Shown piece after piece: positions 10,745 to 20,815 of a DNA stretch of 64,000 bases; within the stretch, counting starts at the first letter, position 1; each line of letters begins with the position of its first letter. Origin of the DNA: Cervus elaphus (Eukaryota; Chordata; Mammalia; Artiodactyla; Cervidae). The position numbers and the translations under genes were made by a program. The stretch spans positions 12,646,501-12,710,500 of the forward strand of contig NC_057818.1 in NCBI RefSeq assembly GCF_910594005.1, in the 5' to 3' direction. The notes beneath the pieces are model-generated. The model was not told the DNA's origin, made no database searches, and was given only the letters and a program-made list of their open reading frames with translations.

Positions 10745-11025
10745 ATCAAAGGACAAGGAAGATGATTCTAGTACAGTACAAAAGACAAATAGATAAAGCA
10801 GGAGTGGCAATATTGCTATCTGATAAAGTGGAATTTAAACATACTGAATGGGACGAGACAATTCATTATGCAATGGCACAAAAGGTACAATGTATGTAGA
10901 TGTGAAAATCAAGTCCATATGCTCCAAACAGTGTAGCAGCTAAACATATAAAGCAAAAGGAAAAAAAAAGTTTAGAAATGCAAGGAGAACTTGATGAAAT
11001 TTTAGTAATAATATGAGGCTACATT
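10745..11025 (+). mobile_element. Degenerate L1 ORF2 fragment
   Basis: Contains AGCAGGAGTGGCAATATTGC and ATCTGATAAAGTGGAATTTA, the plus-strand L1 ORF2 block between endonuclease and reverse transcriptase, in an A-rich context with stops. Non-functional. Confidence 0.6.
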
Positions 11026-11044
11026 TTACTTTGTTTTAGATTCT

Positions 11045-11130
11045 TAAAAACATCATCACTAGGTATTGTTACTCCCATCTTACAAAGACAGACAGGGAGG
11101 CTTAGAATAACCTGCCACAGATGATGCCGC
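11045..11130 (-). repeat. MIR SINE fragment
   Basis: Short reverse MIR: TACTCCCATCTTACAAAGAC followed by GAGGCTTAGAATAACCTGCC. Low similarity. Confidence 0.45.
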
Positions 11131-11744
11131 TGGCAGTGGGGAAGGCGAGATGCAGATGAGGGCGTGTCTTGCCTCTGGGTCTGTTCTGCCTGCATGAATG
11201 TTGCTGCACTTCTGAATGCACAGGTGTGAACAGGCCTGTTTGTGAAAACCTGTATTCAGTCTCTAACTAAGTTACTCACTAGGATTTTGAGCTTTTGACA
11301 ACACTGTCCTGGTGCCCATGACAGGGCTTGGTATATAATAATTGTTCGATTAATGTTTGTTAAAAGAATAAGTAGATAAAAATACTGCAGTTGTTAATGC
11401 CTAAACATCTCTTGAGAAAATTTAAAAAAAAAGAAAAGGAAGGAAGGAAGGGAAAAAGAAAGAGAAAACTACCTCCGTTTCAGAGGCTCTTTTCTGGCCT
11501 CGGTTTCTAGGTCACTCTGTATTCTGGGAAATGATGATGCCCCTGGAAAATGTCTGTTTAGCTAAGAGATTTATTTTGGGAGTGTTGTCTCCAGGCCTTC
11601 GAAGGGCCCAATAGTGCCTCCCCCAGCGTGCGTTACTTGGCAGACCCCGCACTTTGTGGTGAGCTGCAGGCAGGAGGAGCACCAGGGTGTAGCCCGTGAA
11701 CCACGTCTGGGTCAGAAGATGCGAAAAGCGCCAGCCCCAGCTGT

Positions 11745-12020
11745 GACACTTGACAGCCCTGGGACGGTGGACAGGCCCTGCCCTGCTCTGAGCCTCAGTT
11801 TCCCTGTCTGTCCCTCCCTCTGTGGCTCCTTGGGTTCTTACCCTTGAGCCCGCACCAGGATCCCCAGAGGGCGTGTTCAGACAGAGTTCCGGGCCCCGCC
11901 CCCACCGCCCTTCAGACTCAGGGGGTCTGGGGCAGAGCCAGGGAATCTGCATTTCTAGCAAGTTCCCCGGTGGTGCTGATGCTGCTGGTCTGAGACGGCA
12001 CTTCAAGGACCCCTGGGTTG
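11745..12020. repeat. MIR fragment followed by MER5A DNA transposon
   Basis: At 11745-11815 a MIR core on the + strand (GAGCCTCAGTTTCCCTGTCT). At about 11858-12018 a MER5A copy with CAGGGAATCTGCATTTCTAG and CAAGTTCCCCGGTGGTGCTG. Open frames through this block in either direction are by-products of these repeats. Confidence 0.75.
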
Positions 12021-12214
12021 GAGATGACAGTCCTGTGGGAATTTTCAATAATGGTGATGGTGAGAGCAATGATTATGGTGGTGTTTGTTTTGTTAACTGA
12101 CATCTGTTGAGCACTTACTGTGTGCAGGCCTGCATTTAGCCTTTGACCTTTACATAATTGCCTCGCTAGCCCCTCTCGGGGTCTTATTGACCCCTGTGAG
12201 GTAGTGTGCAGCTT

Positions 12215-12530
12215 GCCAGCTCTGAGCAGCAGTCCTGGCTCTGCTGTTTGCCAGCCCAGTGACTTGGGCCAAGTCTTTAAACCCCTGTTAAGAGGGAATA
12301 ATAGTGGTGGTGATGATGATGACCATAATAATAATGATGAAGATGATAATACTGTGTAGGTTACTGGGAGTTACTCTATCAATCACTTGAAACACTCAGA
12401 ACTTGGCCTGTAGTGATAACTGCTCAGAAAGATTACCTAGGATGATCCCTGCTTTATGTTGAGAAGATAGAGCCTCTGAGGGTTAAAATAGGTCATTCAA
12501 GGCCACACAGCCAACCAGTGGTGGGGGAGG
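12215..12530. repeat. MIR copies with ATR/ATG trinucleotide expansion
   Basis: A plus-strand MIR (GACTTGGGCCAAGTCTTTAA) runs into a run of TGG, TGA and ATA triplets at about 12300-12355, apparently grown from the MIR ATAATAAT segment. A second MIR in reverse orientation is at about 12405-12525 (GGTCATTCAAGGCCACACAG). Confidence 0.6.
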
Positions 12531-12603
12531 GGGGGGATGCTGAGACCAGATCTCTGTTGATAGTGCTTGTGAATAAGTATCCAGATACCGGTGTTGCCAA
12601 TAT

Positions 12604-12956
12604 GTGGTGTTGGAGAAGACTCTTGAGAGTCCCTTGGACAGGAAGGAGATCAACCCAGTCCATCCTAAAGGAAATCAACCCTGAATATTCATTGGAAGGA
12701 CTGATGATGAAGCTGAAGCTCCAATATTTTGGCCACCTAATGAGAAGAGTCAACTCATTGGAAAACACCTTGATTTGCTGGGAAACATTGAGGGCAGGAG
12801 GAGAAGCAGACGACAGAGGATGAGATGGTTGGATGGCATCCCTGACTCAATGAACATGAGTTTGAGCAAGCTCCGGGAGATGGTGAAGGACAGGGAAGCC
12901 TAGTGTGCTGCAGTCTGTGGGGTCGCAGAGTCAGACACAACTGAGCGACTGAACAA
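12604..12956 (+). mobile_element. BovB LINE 3' end, 5'-truncated
   Basis: Plus-strand BovB from TGTGGTGTTGGAGAAGACTC through the AAGCTGAAGCTCCAATATTT block to GACTGAGCGACTGAACAAC. It covers the ORF C-terminus and tail only. Sense to CRISPLD2. Confidence 0.9.
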
Positions 12957-14334
12957 CAAAGTCGGCGTTGCCTCAGGTCTTGAGGAGAGAAAGCAGATAC
13001 CTTGTACCTTTGGGGAAGCAGAGGTGAGACGAGACGTGTGGGAGGAGGAAGCGGGAGGAGAGTGTTTGTCCGCCATCAGCAGTGGAAGGCGTCTGCGGTG
13101 GTCACCGGCCCATGCAGTGAGGAGGAGGAGGCCCTGGGTGTGAGGGTCCCATGCCTGCGGCCTGCTGTTATCATGGGAACTTCTGTACCACTGGTGCCCA
13201 GACACCCTCGGGGGCCGGGGCAGAGGGCCATCACAGAGGCCCCAACACCGGAGCACCCGGCCTCTTGGCAGCTGTGGTCAGAGGATGTGCCTCCTGGGCA
13301 GGCCCTGGGTCTGGTCACTCACAGAGCGTGAGCAATACGAGAGGGAGATGGAAGAACCCCCCAGCCCCACCCACCAGGCAGACAGTGAGCCCCCGCTCAG
13401 GCCCTCAAACAGCAAACGTAGGAGGATTCCACAACGATGGTTTCCTTCACAGTCTCCTGCCTCTCTCTGAGATGAGGCAGACTTATTGCTTGTTAATCTT
13501 CTAGGGACACAAAGAGAACTGGAAAGTTGTGGATCCTTCCTCCGAGGAGGTGGGGGTGGAGAATGCTTCTTTGTATTGATAAAGTTGACCAACCATCCCA
13601 GTTTGTCTGGGATGCTGAGTTTCCCAGGCTCAGTGCTAAAACCTCAAAAGTTCTTGCCAACCTTCTAAGCCCACAGAGTTCTGCCTGCAGCCTCAGGGCC
13701 TCGCAGATGCCCCGGAGCCTGCTTTGGGCTAAGGAATCCGGCCCTCATCTGTTTAATGTATGAACTGAAGACAAGATATGTTCACGTGGGATTAGAAAAA
13801 CTGGCCTTCAGCTCCTCACATCAGTCAGTGGTGAGAAGCAAGAAATCCAGTTCTCCCATCTTTAGTGGGATGGTGCCTGTCGGCTCTGAGACTCTCCAGC
13901 TTTTAACAGCAACATTAACTTCCCAGGGAGCGGGCAGGGCGGGGCCTTCTACTGTGAGTATTTTTTCCTTCTGCAAAACCAGCAGCTTGTCTGGAATGGC
14001 CTGGATTTGGAAGGGATGTGGCAGGAGCTGGCAGTCTGCAGGGCTGTTGGGTCTTTCTCTCTGCCTCTGACCTTCTTCTAGTCTCCCTCTTGCAAGGACC
14101 CTTGGAATTCTGCTGGACCCACTGGGGTAATTCAGGACCCTCTCGTCTTGAGGTTCCTACCTTCGTCACATCTTCAGAGGCCTTGTGCTGTGCCATGTCA
14201 CGTGCCCACATGTTCCAGGGACGGGGGTGGGCGTCTTTGGTGGGCAGTTCTGTTAGTCTGCTGACCACAGAGTCACAGCCTTGACCTTTAACCCGATCTT
14301 GTTTGAAATCGCTACTAAACCAAGAAGTGTCTTC

Positions 14335-14490
14335 AGGGCCTTGGCAATGTTGTCCAGTCTCACTGAGCCTGTGTTTCTGGCCTATAAAGTGGGAATAATG
14401 TAGTCACCCATCTCACTGGAAGATGAAATGAGATGATAAGCAAAAAGCAGCCCAGGGCTGGTATTCAATAAGCTCAGTCGACACTAGCTC
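14335..14490 (+). repeat. MIR SINE
   Basis: Plus-strand MIR: TATAAAGTGGGAATAATG, then GATGAAATGAGATGATAAGC, AGGGCTGGTATTCAATAAGC in MIR order. Confidence 0.6.
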
Positions 14491-14610
14491 TGCTCTCCGT
14501 GACGGAGGCTGTTCACTCCATAGATGGGTTAGCTCCTCTTATGTCTGCAGCCCTGGCTGCACCTGACAAACACTCAGCCTCAGGCTTCACCCCAGAGCAG
14601 CTGAATCTGT

Positions 14611-14638
14611 GGGGGAGGGAGGAGGGGATGGGGGGGGG
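14611..14638 (+). other. G-quadruplex candidate in CRISPLD2 intron
   Basis: Four or more G-runs of 3-9 bases separated by A, AGGA and AT. This fits the canonical G3+N1-7 pattern on the strand that is transcribed into CRISPLD2 pre-mRNA. Confidence 0.6.
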
Positions 14639-14734
14639 CATCACCAGGTAAAGATGCCGCAGCTGCAGTGAGGGTGGAGGCTCGCAGCACAGGCCAGGCG
14701 AAGGACTGCAGAAGAGGCAGGAAGGTGTTACCTT

Positions 14735-14890
14735 GAGTTGGCCTCAGCATCACCTGGCCCTCACCTGAGGGGGTGGTTCCGAGTCCATAGGTACATCAGG
14801 GTGAGGTCCAGGAGCCTGCGTCTTTTACAAGCACCAGCCTCCCCAGCCCTGAATGAGTCTCCCCAGCTTTGAGAAACATTGATTAATTAC
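14735..14890 (+). repeat. MER5A DNA transposon fossil
   Basis: CCTCAGCATCACCTGGCC and later CAGCTTTGAGAAACATTGAT resemble the two ends of MER5A; the interior is diverged. Confidence 0.5.
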
Positions 14891-15059
14891 TCTCAGACAA
14901 CCCAGTCTGAGGAGTGTTTTTCTACTGGATAAGTTAAGACCCTAATGGAAGTTGAACCCGATGATTGTCTTACCCAGGGATTGGATGACTCGAAGACTTT
15001 AGAAAACAGCATCTCCTGCCCTTGCTTGAAACACAGTGGCTCATGTGGCACCTGGAGTG

Positions 15060-15515
15060 AACCCAGATGCCCCCACGGCCCTCACGGCCCCGAGTGACTG
15101 GCCCCTGCTCACCTCCTCCCACCTCTCCTGCAGCTTTCTGCCTGACTCACTGTGTTCCAGCCGCCCTGGCCCCTCTTTCTATTCTTTGGATCTGACAAGT
15201 TCACTGCACCCCAGGGCCTTTGCACAGGCTCTCCCTCTGCCTGGGACACTCCTCCCAGAGACGTTGCCATGTCTGTGGGAGTCTTCCCGTATTAATTGTT
15301 CTAAAAGAGCCCCTTAATCTTATCTCATGATCAGGTTTTGTTTTCTTCATGACATGAGTTCCTCATTTGTGTATTTGTTTGTCTGTCTCTCTTGACTCTG
15401 TGAAGGTAGAACCTTTATTTTGTTCCCCCCGAATCCTCTTGCATCTAGTACAGTGCCTGGCACATAGTAGGTGTTCAGAAAATATTTGTCAAAAAATGAA
15501 CAAATGAATGAGGGA
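15060..15515 (+). repeat. L2 LINE 3' end
   Basis: CCCAGGGCCTTTGCACAGGC, then CTCTGCCTGGGACACTCC and the terminal AGTGCCTGGCACATAGTAGG with GAATGAG. This is the classic order of an L2 tail. Confidence 0.8.
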
Positions 15516-15694
15516 TGAGACCAGGTCTCCCCAGAGAGACCGCTGAGGAATCGAGGTAGTGATGGTTACTTCCTAGGGCTTGGTGGGGTCAACATCCTAC
15601 CAACCAGCAAGCCAAGTCATGGTTGACCCCATCAGGGTGTGACTGAGGGCCTGACCTTGACACTAATCACAGCCCTTCCCTTCTGCACTTTCAG

Positions 15695-15828
15695 ACTTCC
15701 AGCATCTGTAAGACCGCCGTGCACGCGGGGGTCATCCGGAACGAGAGTGGGGGCTATGTGGACGTGATGCCCGTGGATAAAAAGAAGACCTATGTGGGCT
15801 CGCTCAGGAATGGAGTCCAGTCTGAAAG
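15695..15828 (+). CDS. CRISPLD2: CRISPLD2 coding exon, core of LCCL domain 2
   Basis: The 134-bp exon starts in phase 0 and ends with two bases of a split serine. It encodes the LCCL2 core: TSSICKTAVHAGVIRNESGG, then YVDVMPVDKKKTYVGSLRNG and VQSE. The SSIC cysteine and the A-V-H-A-G-V-I helix match the LCCL1 exon at 786-916, which also starts in phase 0 and ends with a split serine, so exon structure is repeated between the domains. The acceptor is TGCACTTTCAG and the donor AAG|GTAGGG. Confidence 0.95.
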
Positions 15829-16257
15829 GTAGGGCTGCTTTCTCAGACACTCAACACCCAGGGCCTGTGGGGGCCGTTGGAGAAGGGCTACGGTGATTGT
15901 CCTTTAAGATAAAGGCTGGGCAGACTTGGTACATGTTCTCAGTAGAGCACCCAGGACAAGCCTGTCCTTTTCTCTCTTCCTTTCTTTTTTCAAAAGGAGA
16001 GCTTGTTTCTATACCCAGCACATGTGTTTGTAGACAATTTAGAGGTGTCAGATAAGCCCCAAGGAAAACCATCACCCATTACCTCTCGCCTGGGGGAGTT
16101 AGGGATCTTTGGTGTGTATCCCTCTGGTCCTTTTTCTGTATGTATATGTGCATGCCTCCCCCATGCCCCTCCCCCCAAAAGACAAAGGGACCAAGTTATA
16201 GTCACAAAGCAGTGCTCTAGCTGCGTCAGAATATAGCTGCATTTTGTTACCCAACTA

Positions 16258-16600
16258 AGAGCCGAGTCTGGAGTGCAGCAGACCTAGGCTCTGCTTCTTC
16301 CCAACTTTGTGACCTGGAGCCAGTCTCCTGGTTTCTTGAGCCTCGGCTTTCTGGCCTGGAACGTGGGGAGAACTACAGTCCCCACCTCTGGGGGTGTTGC
16401 GAAGCTGACGGAGGTGTTGCCTAGCTCTTCTGGCCAGGACACCAGCCACATTGGACTGGGGCCCACGCTGATGACCGCATCTTACTTTAATCACTTCTTT
16501 GAAGTCCCCTTCTCCAAGTACAGTCACATTCCGAGGGCACCGGGGATTAGGAGGTCAACATGTGAACTTGAGGGTGGGGCCGCACAAGCCAGCCAGCCCA
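16258..16600. repeat. MIR followed by MLT1-type LTR fragment
   Basis: Plus-strand MIR at about 16258-16400 (TGACCTGGAGCCAGTCTCC and CGTGGGGAGAACTACAG). At about 16455-16600 the end of an MLT1 LTR on the minus strand (CAGTCACATTCCGAGGGCAC, then GAGGTCAACATGTGAACTT). MLT1 is a nonautonomous ERVL-MaLR family; only LTR sequence is present. Confidence 0.55.
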
Positions 16601-16922
16601 TACCAGGGGAAATGATGAAGATTTTATACTTGGGGACCGCTTTAGAAAGGGAATATAAAGTAAAGGGTACAAACTGTACCAGGCCCCATGAAGCCCGGGC
16701 TGTCGTGGCTCCCTGGTGCTCTGCCGCTGTCTGCACCCTCCCAGCCTCCTGGGGCACTGCAAGGGCGGACCCTGCAGAATCAAGTGACGGGGATTCTGGT
16801 GGGGGGCAGGGGCGCGCAGGATGTGCTCGGTCATGGCCATCAGCCCCGAACACCCGGAGTTAGTGGCTTCTGCGTTTCCTCCTTCAAAGCCTGCAACCTC
16901 TGTGTGGGAAAAGCTTAATGAA

Positions 16923-16980
16923 GGGAAATTCCATTGATTTAATGGGAGGGAAATGAAGCAGCTGATTAGGTGGAATTTCC
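16923..16980. promoter_or_regulatory. Pair of kappaB-like sites
   Basis: GGGAAATTCC at 16923-16932 fits the NF-kappaB consensus GGGRNNYYCC, and GGAATTTCC at 16972-16980 is a second site in a 58-bp span with no recognised repeat. Function is not shown by sequence alone. Confidence 0.35.
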
Positions 16981-17254
16981 TGGTGGGGCTGGAAAGAAAT
17001 CCCAGGACACCCATCTCTTGAGTTCATTGTGTCCCTTTGAGAGAGAAAACGCCTTGGTGAGAAGCTGACAGGCTGGCCTTCTTATCATTGAGAGGACCCC
17101 AGCAGCTCCACCCCTGCCCAAGGCTGGGACACAGGGGGGTCTCTAGGGAGGACTGGAGACTGACAGAAGGTCCCCCAAAGTGTCTTCTTCCCCACTGTTA
17201 ACTGCCCCCCTCCATCTGTAGTTTTCTCTGGCCAAAGGACCCGACTGAAATGCT

Positions 17255-17660
17255 GTCATTATAATTGCCCCTTGACATTCACGGCGCCTTGGTTCCAGGA
17301 TCCCCCAAGGATACCCCAGTCCGAGGATGCTCAAGTCCTTATTGTTGTTGTGGTCGTTTAGTCGTTCAGTCATGTCTGACTCTTGTGACCCCATCAACTG
17401 TAGCGCACCAGGCTCCCCTGTCCATGGGATCTCCCAGGCAAGAATACTGGAGTGGGTTGCCATTTCCCTCTCCAGGTGATCTTCCCGACTCAGGGATCGA
17501 ACCCGCGTCTCCCACATTGGCAGGCAGATTCTTTACCTCTGAGCCACCAGGGAAGCCCCCAAGTCCTTGTACACAATGATGAAGAACAGGAGGCCGTCCA
17601 CATCCACGGACTCCACAGCCACGGGTGGACGTGGAGTGGATACAGAGGGCTGACTGTGTC
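17255..17660 (-). mobile_element. Tigger-type (MER2-like) DNA transposon split by a SINE
   Basis: Left part 17255-17340 (GGATCCCCCAAGGATACCCC, GAGGATGCTCAAGTCC); right part 17560-17660 ends in GATACAGAGGGCTGACTGTG, the inverted terminal repeat type of this family. Much of the usual interior is missing, as in many short copies. Confidence 0.7.
17341..17559 (-). mobile_element. Bov-tA SINE nested in MER2-like element, with 9-bp target-site duplication
   Basis: Minus-strand Bov-tA with a complete tRNA-derived head (CTGAGCCACCAGGGAAGCCC). CAAGTCCTT occurs at 17332-17340 and 17560-17568, so the insertion and its edges are clear. Confidence 0.93.
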
Positions 17661-17859
17661 TTGCGGGCAGCCTTCCCCAGGCCCCACAGTGGTTGATGCC
17701 CCCTGCGCTACTCAGATAGGTTCTACTTAGCCAACAGCCTGCTTGGGCTCTTTCCTCCTGAGTAGGTCGTGCAGGCTGAATTCTGTGATCAGCTGAAATC
17801 TGTGGTGAGCTTCCTGACCTGTAGAGGGAAAATGATAGCACCCACCCCCAGTGTTGGGG

Positions 17860-18335
17860 AATACAGTGGGTCTCCAAGTGGGCTCCCCAGGGCAGCATTC
17901 AAATTGACGGGGAGTTTGCTAGAGAAGCACATTCTCTGGCCAACCCGGGACAGACACTTGGGGAGTGTGGATCTGCCCTAGGGGCCCTGATGCCTGCTGG
18001 AAGGTGACCGCTGCTGCAGAGGGGGTGATGCAGGGTGACCGTGTCCTGGTCACAGAGTCGCACTGTCCGTGATTCTAATAGTTTGTGATGTACTCTGTCT
18101 CTGCGGGGGCCCAGACCCATGCCGGGATGAGTGGGTGCCAGATGGTAGTCCGCCCTGCATGTGCAGAGGGGAGAGGCCAGGCCAGAGGGGACGTGGGGTC
18201 CAAGGGCAGCTGGGAGCGCTCTGCACTGCTCGTCAGCTGGGTGTCCTGGGGCAGGAGTCTGCTGTGAGGATTAAATGAGAAAGTACGTGCAAAGCACTCA
18301 CCAGCGGCTTAGGGCAAGCATCTAATAGACCCGCT
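17860..18335. repeat. MER5A-like fragment and MIR
   Basis: 17865-17990 resembles a diverged MER5A. 18195-18335 is a plus-strand MIR (GAGGATTAAATGAGAAAGTA and GCAAAGCACTCACCAG). Confidence 0.4.
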
Positions 18336-18479
18336 GGCCTGGCTGTTATGACACCTCAAGGCCTGTTTTGAACCTCAAGACACTATGATTCTTTTCATGT
18401 AGGGTCAGGTAACTCGACTGTAGGAAGTAGCCTACGTGGATTATTCCAAGACAAGGGAGAAAGCATCGTGCAGGAGTTA

Positions 18480-18680
18480 CTCTTCCATCCTGATATCCAT
18501 CCATTCCACGTGCTCTCACCCATCAGGTGTCACGCACGGGGTGAACCCTTATAGTGTCCCAGGCACTGGGACCGAGTGGGGAACACATAGCCCCGATCTC
18601 CGCCCTCCTGGGACTTGTCACCTAGTTGCAGGACAGACAGTGCGGAAATACAACTTCAGTAGCAGGGCACAGGCGTCTCT
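18480..18680 (-). repeat. L2 LINE fragment
   Basis: GTCCCAGGCACTGGGACC, then GGGACTTGTCACCTAGTTGC and GACAGACAG: a reverse-orientation L2 body. Confidence 0.5.
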
Positions 18681-19664
18681 GCTATGGAGGGTGGTGCCGG
18701 GAGCCGAGTACACCCAGCAGGGTCCCATCTTACAGTCTGGAGGGGCCTCTGTGGGGACGTGGCTGCTGCAGAGATGTCTGGCTGCCCTAGGCAGGGCAGC
18801 CCCCTCCTCCCCTTCTTTAGATGGGACCTGAGCCCCTCTGCATAGGGACCAGGGCTGAGAAATTTCCCTGGAGCCTGTTCCCATTAGGGACTGTGGGAAC
18901 CCAGCCTGAGGCTGGATGGTGACTCTGTCCTCAGTGTCTGCAGGGCCCCTGGAGTGGTCATGACTGTCCCGAGGGAGATGTGGACACTGGACATATAGCA
19001 GCCCATTCACAGAAAGCCACATTCTAAATTTGGGGAATCCTTCAATCAGTCAAACAAATGAAACCTCCTGAACAGAATTCTCAGTACACAGACCACAAGT
19101 TGGTTCCGCTTCAAAGTCTCTTTAGTTTAGCAATTATCTTTTTCTAGAAGAGGATTTCCTGGAAATTTTGAAAGATGACCATGCAGAACTGGGACCACGT
19201 AAGAGGACAGGCACTTTCTCTCTCACACACACATGCCCATGAAAGAAAGGAAGGAAAAGGAATCTGGGAGAACTTTAGGTGTTGGGACCTGGGTTTGTCC
19301 AGATATTCTCAGAAAGAAGCTGGACATCTGGAAGAATATCAGTTCAGGATTTTTTTTTTTTTCCTGAGGCCAGGACTGATTTTTAAAGACAGATTTCACA
19401 ATGAGATTGGGAAATATACTGAACAATGACAGATAATACTCTTGGTCACAATGACCTCTTTACAGAGGTTGATGGTATATACGTGGATCGATGTTTACCT
19501 GAATGGTAGGCCACCTCGGGTAGCATTTATGGGGCAGCTCCTGTGTGCTGGGCACTGTCCTTGGGGCTGGGGCCACAGCAGGGACGGAAGAAGCCAAATT
19601 CTTGTCCTCAGACGCCTCTGTCTACTGCAGCATGTCCCAGATACATACCATGAGTCACATATGG

Positions 19665-19790
19665 GATTTAAGAAAAAATTATTGGAGCATAGTTGATTTA
19701 CGGTGTTGTGTTAGTTTCAGGTGCACAAGACAGTGAGTCAGTTATACATATACATATATCTGCTTTTCTTTTTTTTTTTTTTGAGATTCT
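19665..19790 (-). mobile_element. L1 3' tail
   Basis: AAAATTATTGGAGCATAGTT, GTGTTAGTTTCAGGTGCACA and AGTTATACATATACATATAT in minus-strand L1 order, followed by a T-run and TGAGATTCTTTCCCC. Confidence 0.75.
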
Positions 19791-20239
19791 TTCCCCAACA
19801 CATGGGGGTTTTAAGGTTTCTAGTAATTATAGTGAAAAAGAAACAGAAGGGAGAATTTAGAGTACATTTCACTTCATCCAATGCATCATTATTATTGTTT
19901 CAATACGTATGAACAGAAGCAGTGTTGGTGGGAAACTTGCACTCTTCTTTTCTTATAAGAGCTGGGAAACCCAGCAGGTGTTTTGCACACAGAACGCGTC
20001 TCAGTCTGGGCGAGCTGCATTTCAAGCCCTCGGTAACCACCGTGAGCCCTGGGAGTCTTGAGGGTTGGGTGTCTGAAACTCTCTCAACTTGTGCAGAAAC
20101 TCTGGGAAGCAGAAACCACTGGGCTGTTATTTCCAGATGGAATGACTTTTGCTGGACCAAGCTGGGCTGCTTTCCCCCGGCGTTTCCCTCCCTCCCCGTT
20201 TCCTCCCAGCTCCCGTTTCCCAGCACTCTCAGATCTGTA

Positions 20240-20400
20240 CTCTCATTAGCTCAGCTCACCTCCCAACAGTCCCATGAGGCAGAGACCACAGTTACCCTCA
20301 TTTATCAATAAGGAAAGGGAGGCTTAACAGAGAGGTTAAACGACTTGCCCAAGGTCACCCCACCAGTAAGCAGCAGGGCCCATACTCAGACTGGTAACCA
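20240..20400 (-). repeat. MIR SINE
   Basis: Reverse MIR: GAGGCTTAACAGAGAGGTTA, then ACTTGCCCAAGGTCACCCC. Confidence 0.7.
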
Positions 20401-20540
20401 GCACACGTGACTCCTCACTAGACAGGCTGTTGACTGCAGAAGGGGCTGGGGTGAGCCTTTTACACTCCTAAGGTACACTTGTTTGTAAACTTTACAAATG
20501 TTAGTTAGAAAAGAAATACTTACTTATTATTTAAATAATA

Positions 20541-20815
20541 GGGCTTCACTGGTAACTCAGACGGTAAAGAATGGCATTGGGACCCCTCTGTACTGCTCGC
20601 CAGCTGGGTATCCTCGGGCCGGCAGTCTCCCCCGCCTCTGCAATGAAGGGGACTCAAGTTTGATCCCTGGGTCTGGATGATCCCCTGAAGCGAATGGCAA
20701 CCCACTGCAGTATTCCTGCCTGGAGAATCCCATAGACAGAGGAGTCTGCCGGGCTACATAGTCTACGTGGTCACAAAGAGTCGGACATGGCTGATCGACT
20801 AACACTTTCACTTTC
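20541..20815 (+). mobile_element. Bov-tA SINE with internal insertion and 13-bp target-site duplication
   Basis: A Bov-tA bounded by TATTTAAATAATA at 20528-20540 and 20816-20828. The tRNA-derived head is interrupted at about 20573-20635 by roughly 60 bp that Bov-tA does not normally have. The rest follows the family (GTTTGATCCCTGGGTCTGG and the Bov-A body). Confidence 0.92.

Larger units (their letters stand above)
9440..15694 (+). other. CRISPLD2: CRISPLD2 intron (6255 bp)
   Basis: Contains L1, MIR, MER5A, BovB and L2 remnants and a G-quadruplex candidate, listed separately. Segments 9440-9950, 10170-10740, 12960-14335 and 15520-15694 show no firmly assignable element. The region 13595-13660 (GACCAACCATCCCAGTTTGT and following) resembles the end of an old short inverted-repeat DNA transposon. 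Confidence 0.85.

Noticed and set aside
11512..12069. Minus-strand open frame of 185 codons
   Set aside because: Crosses MIR and MER5A copies inside a CRISPLD2 intron; no domain.
16309..16863. Plus-strand open frame of 184 codons
   Set aside because: Crosses MIR and MLT1 remnants within an intron and overlaps minus-strand frames of similar length; no domain.
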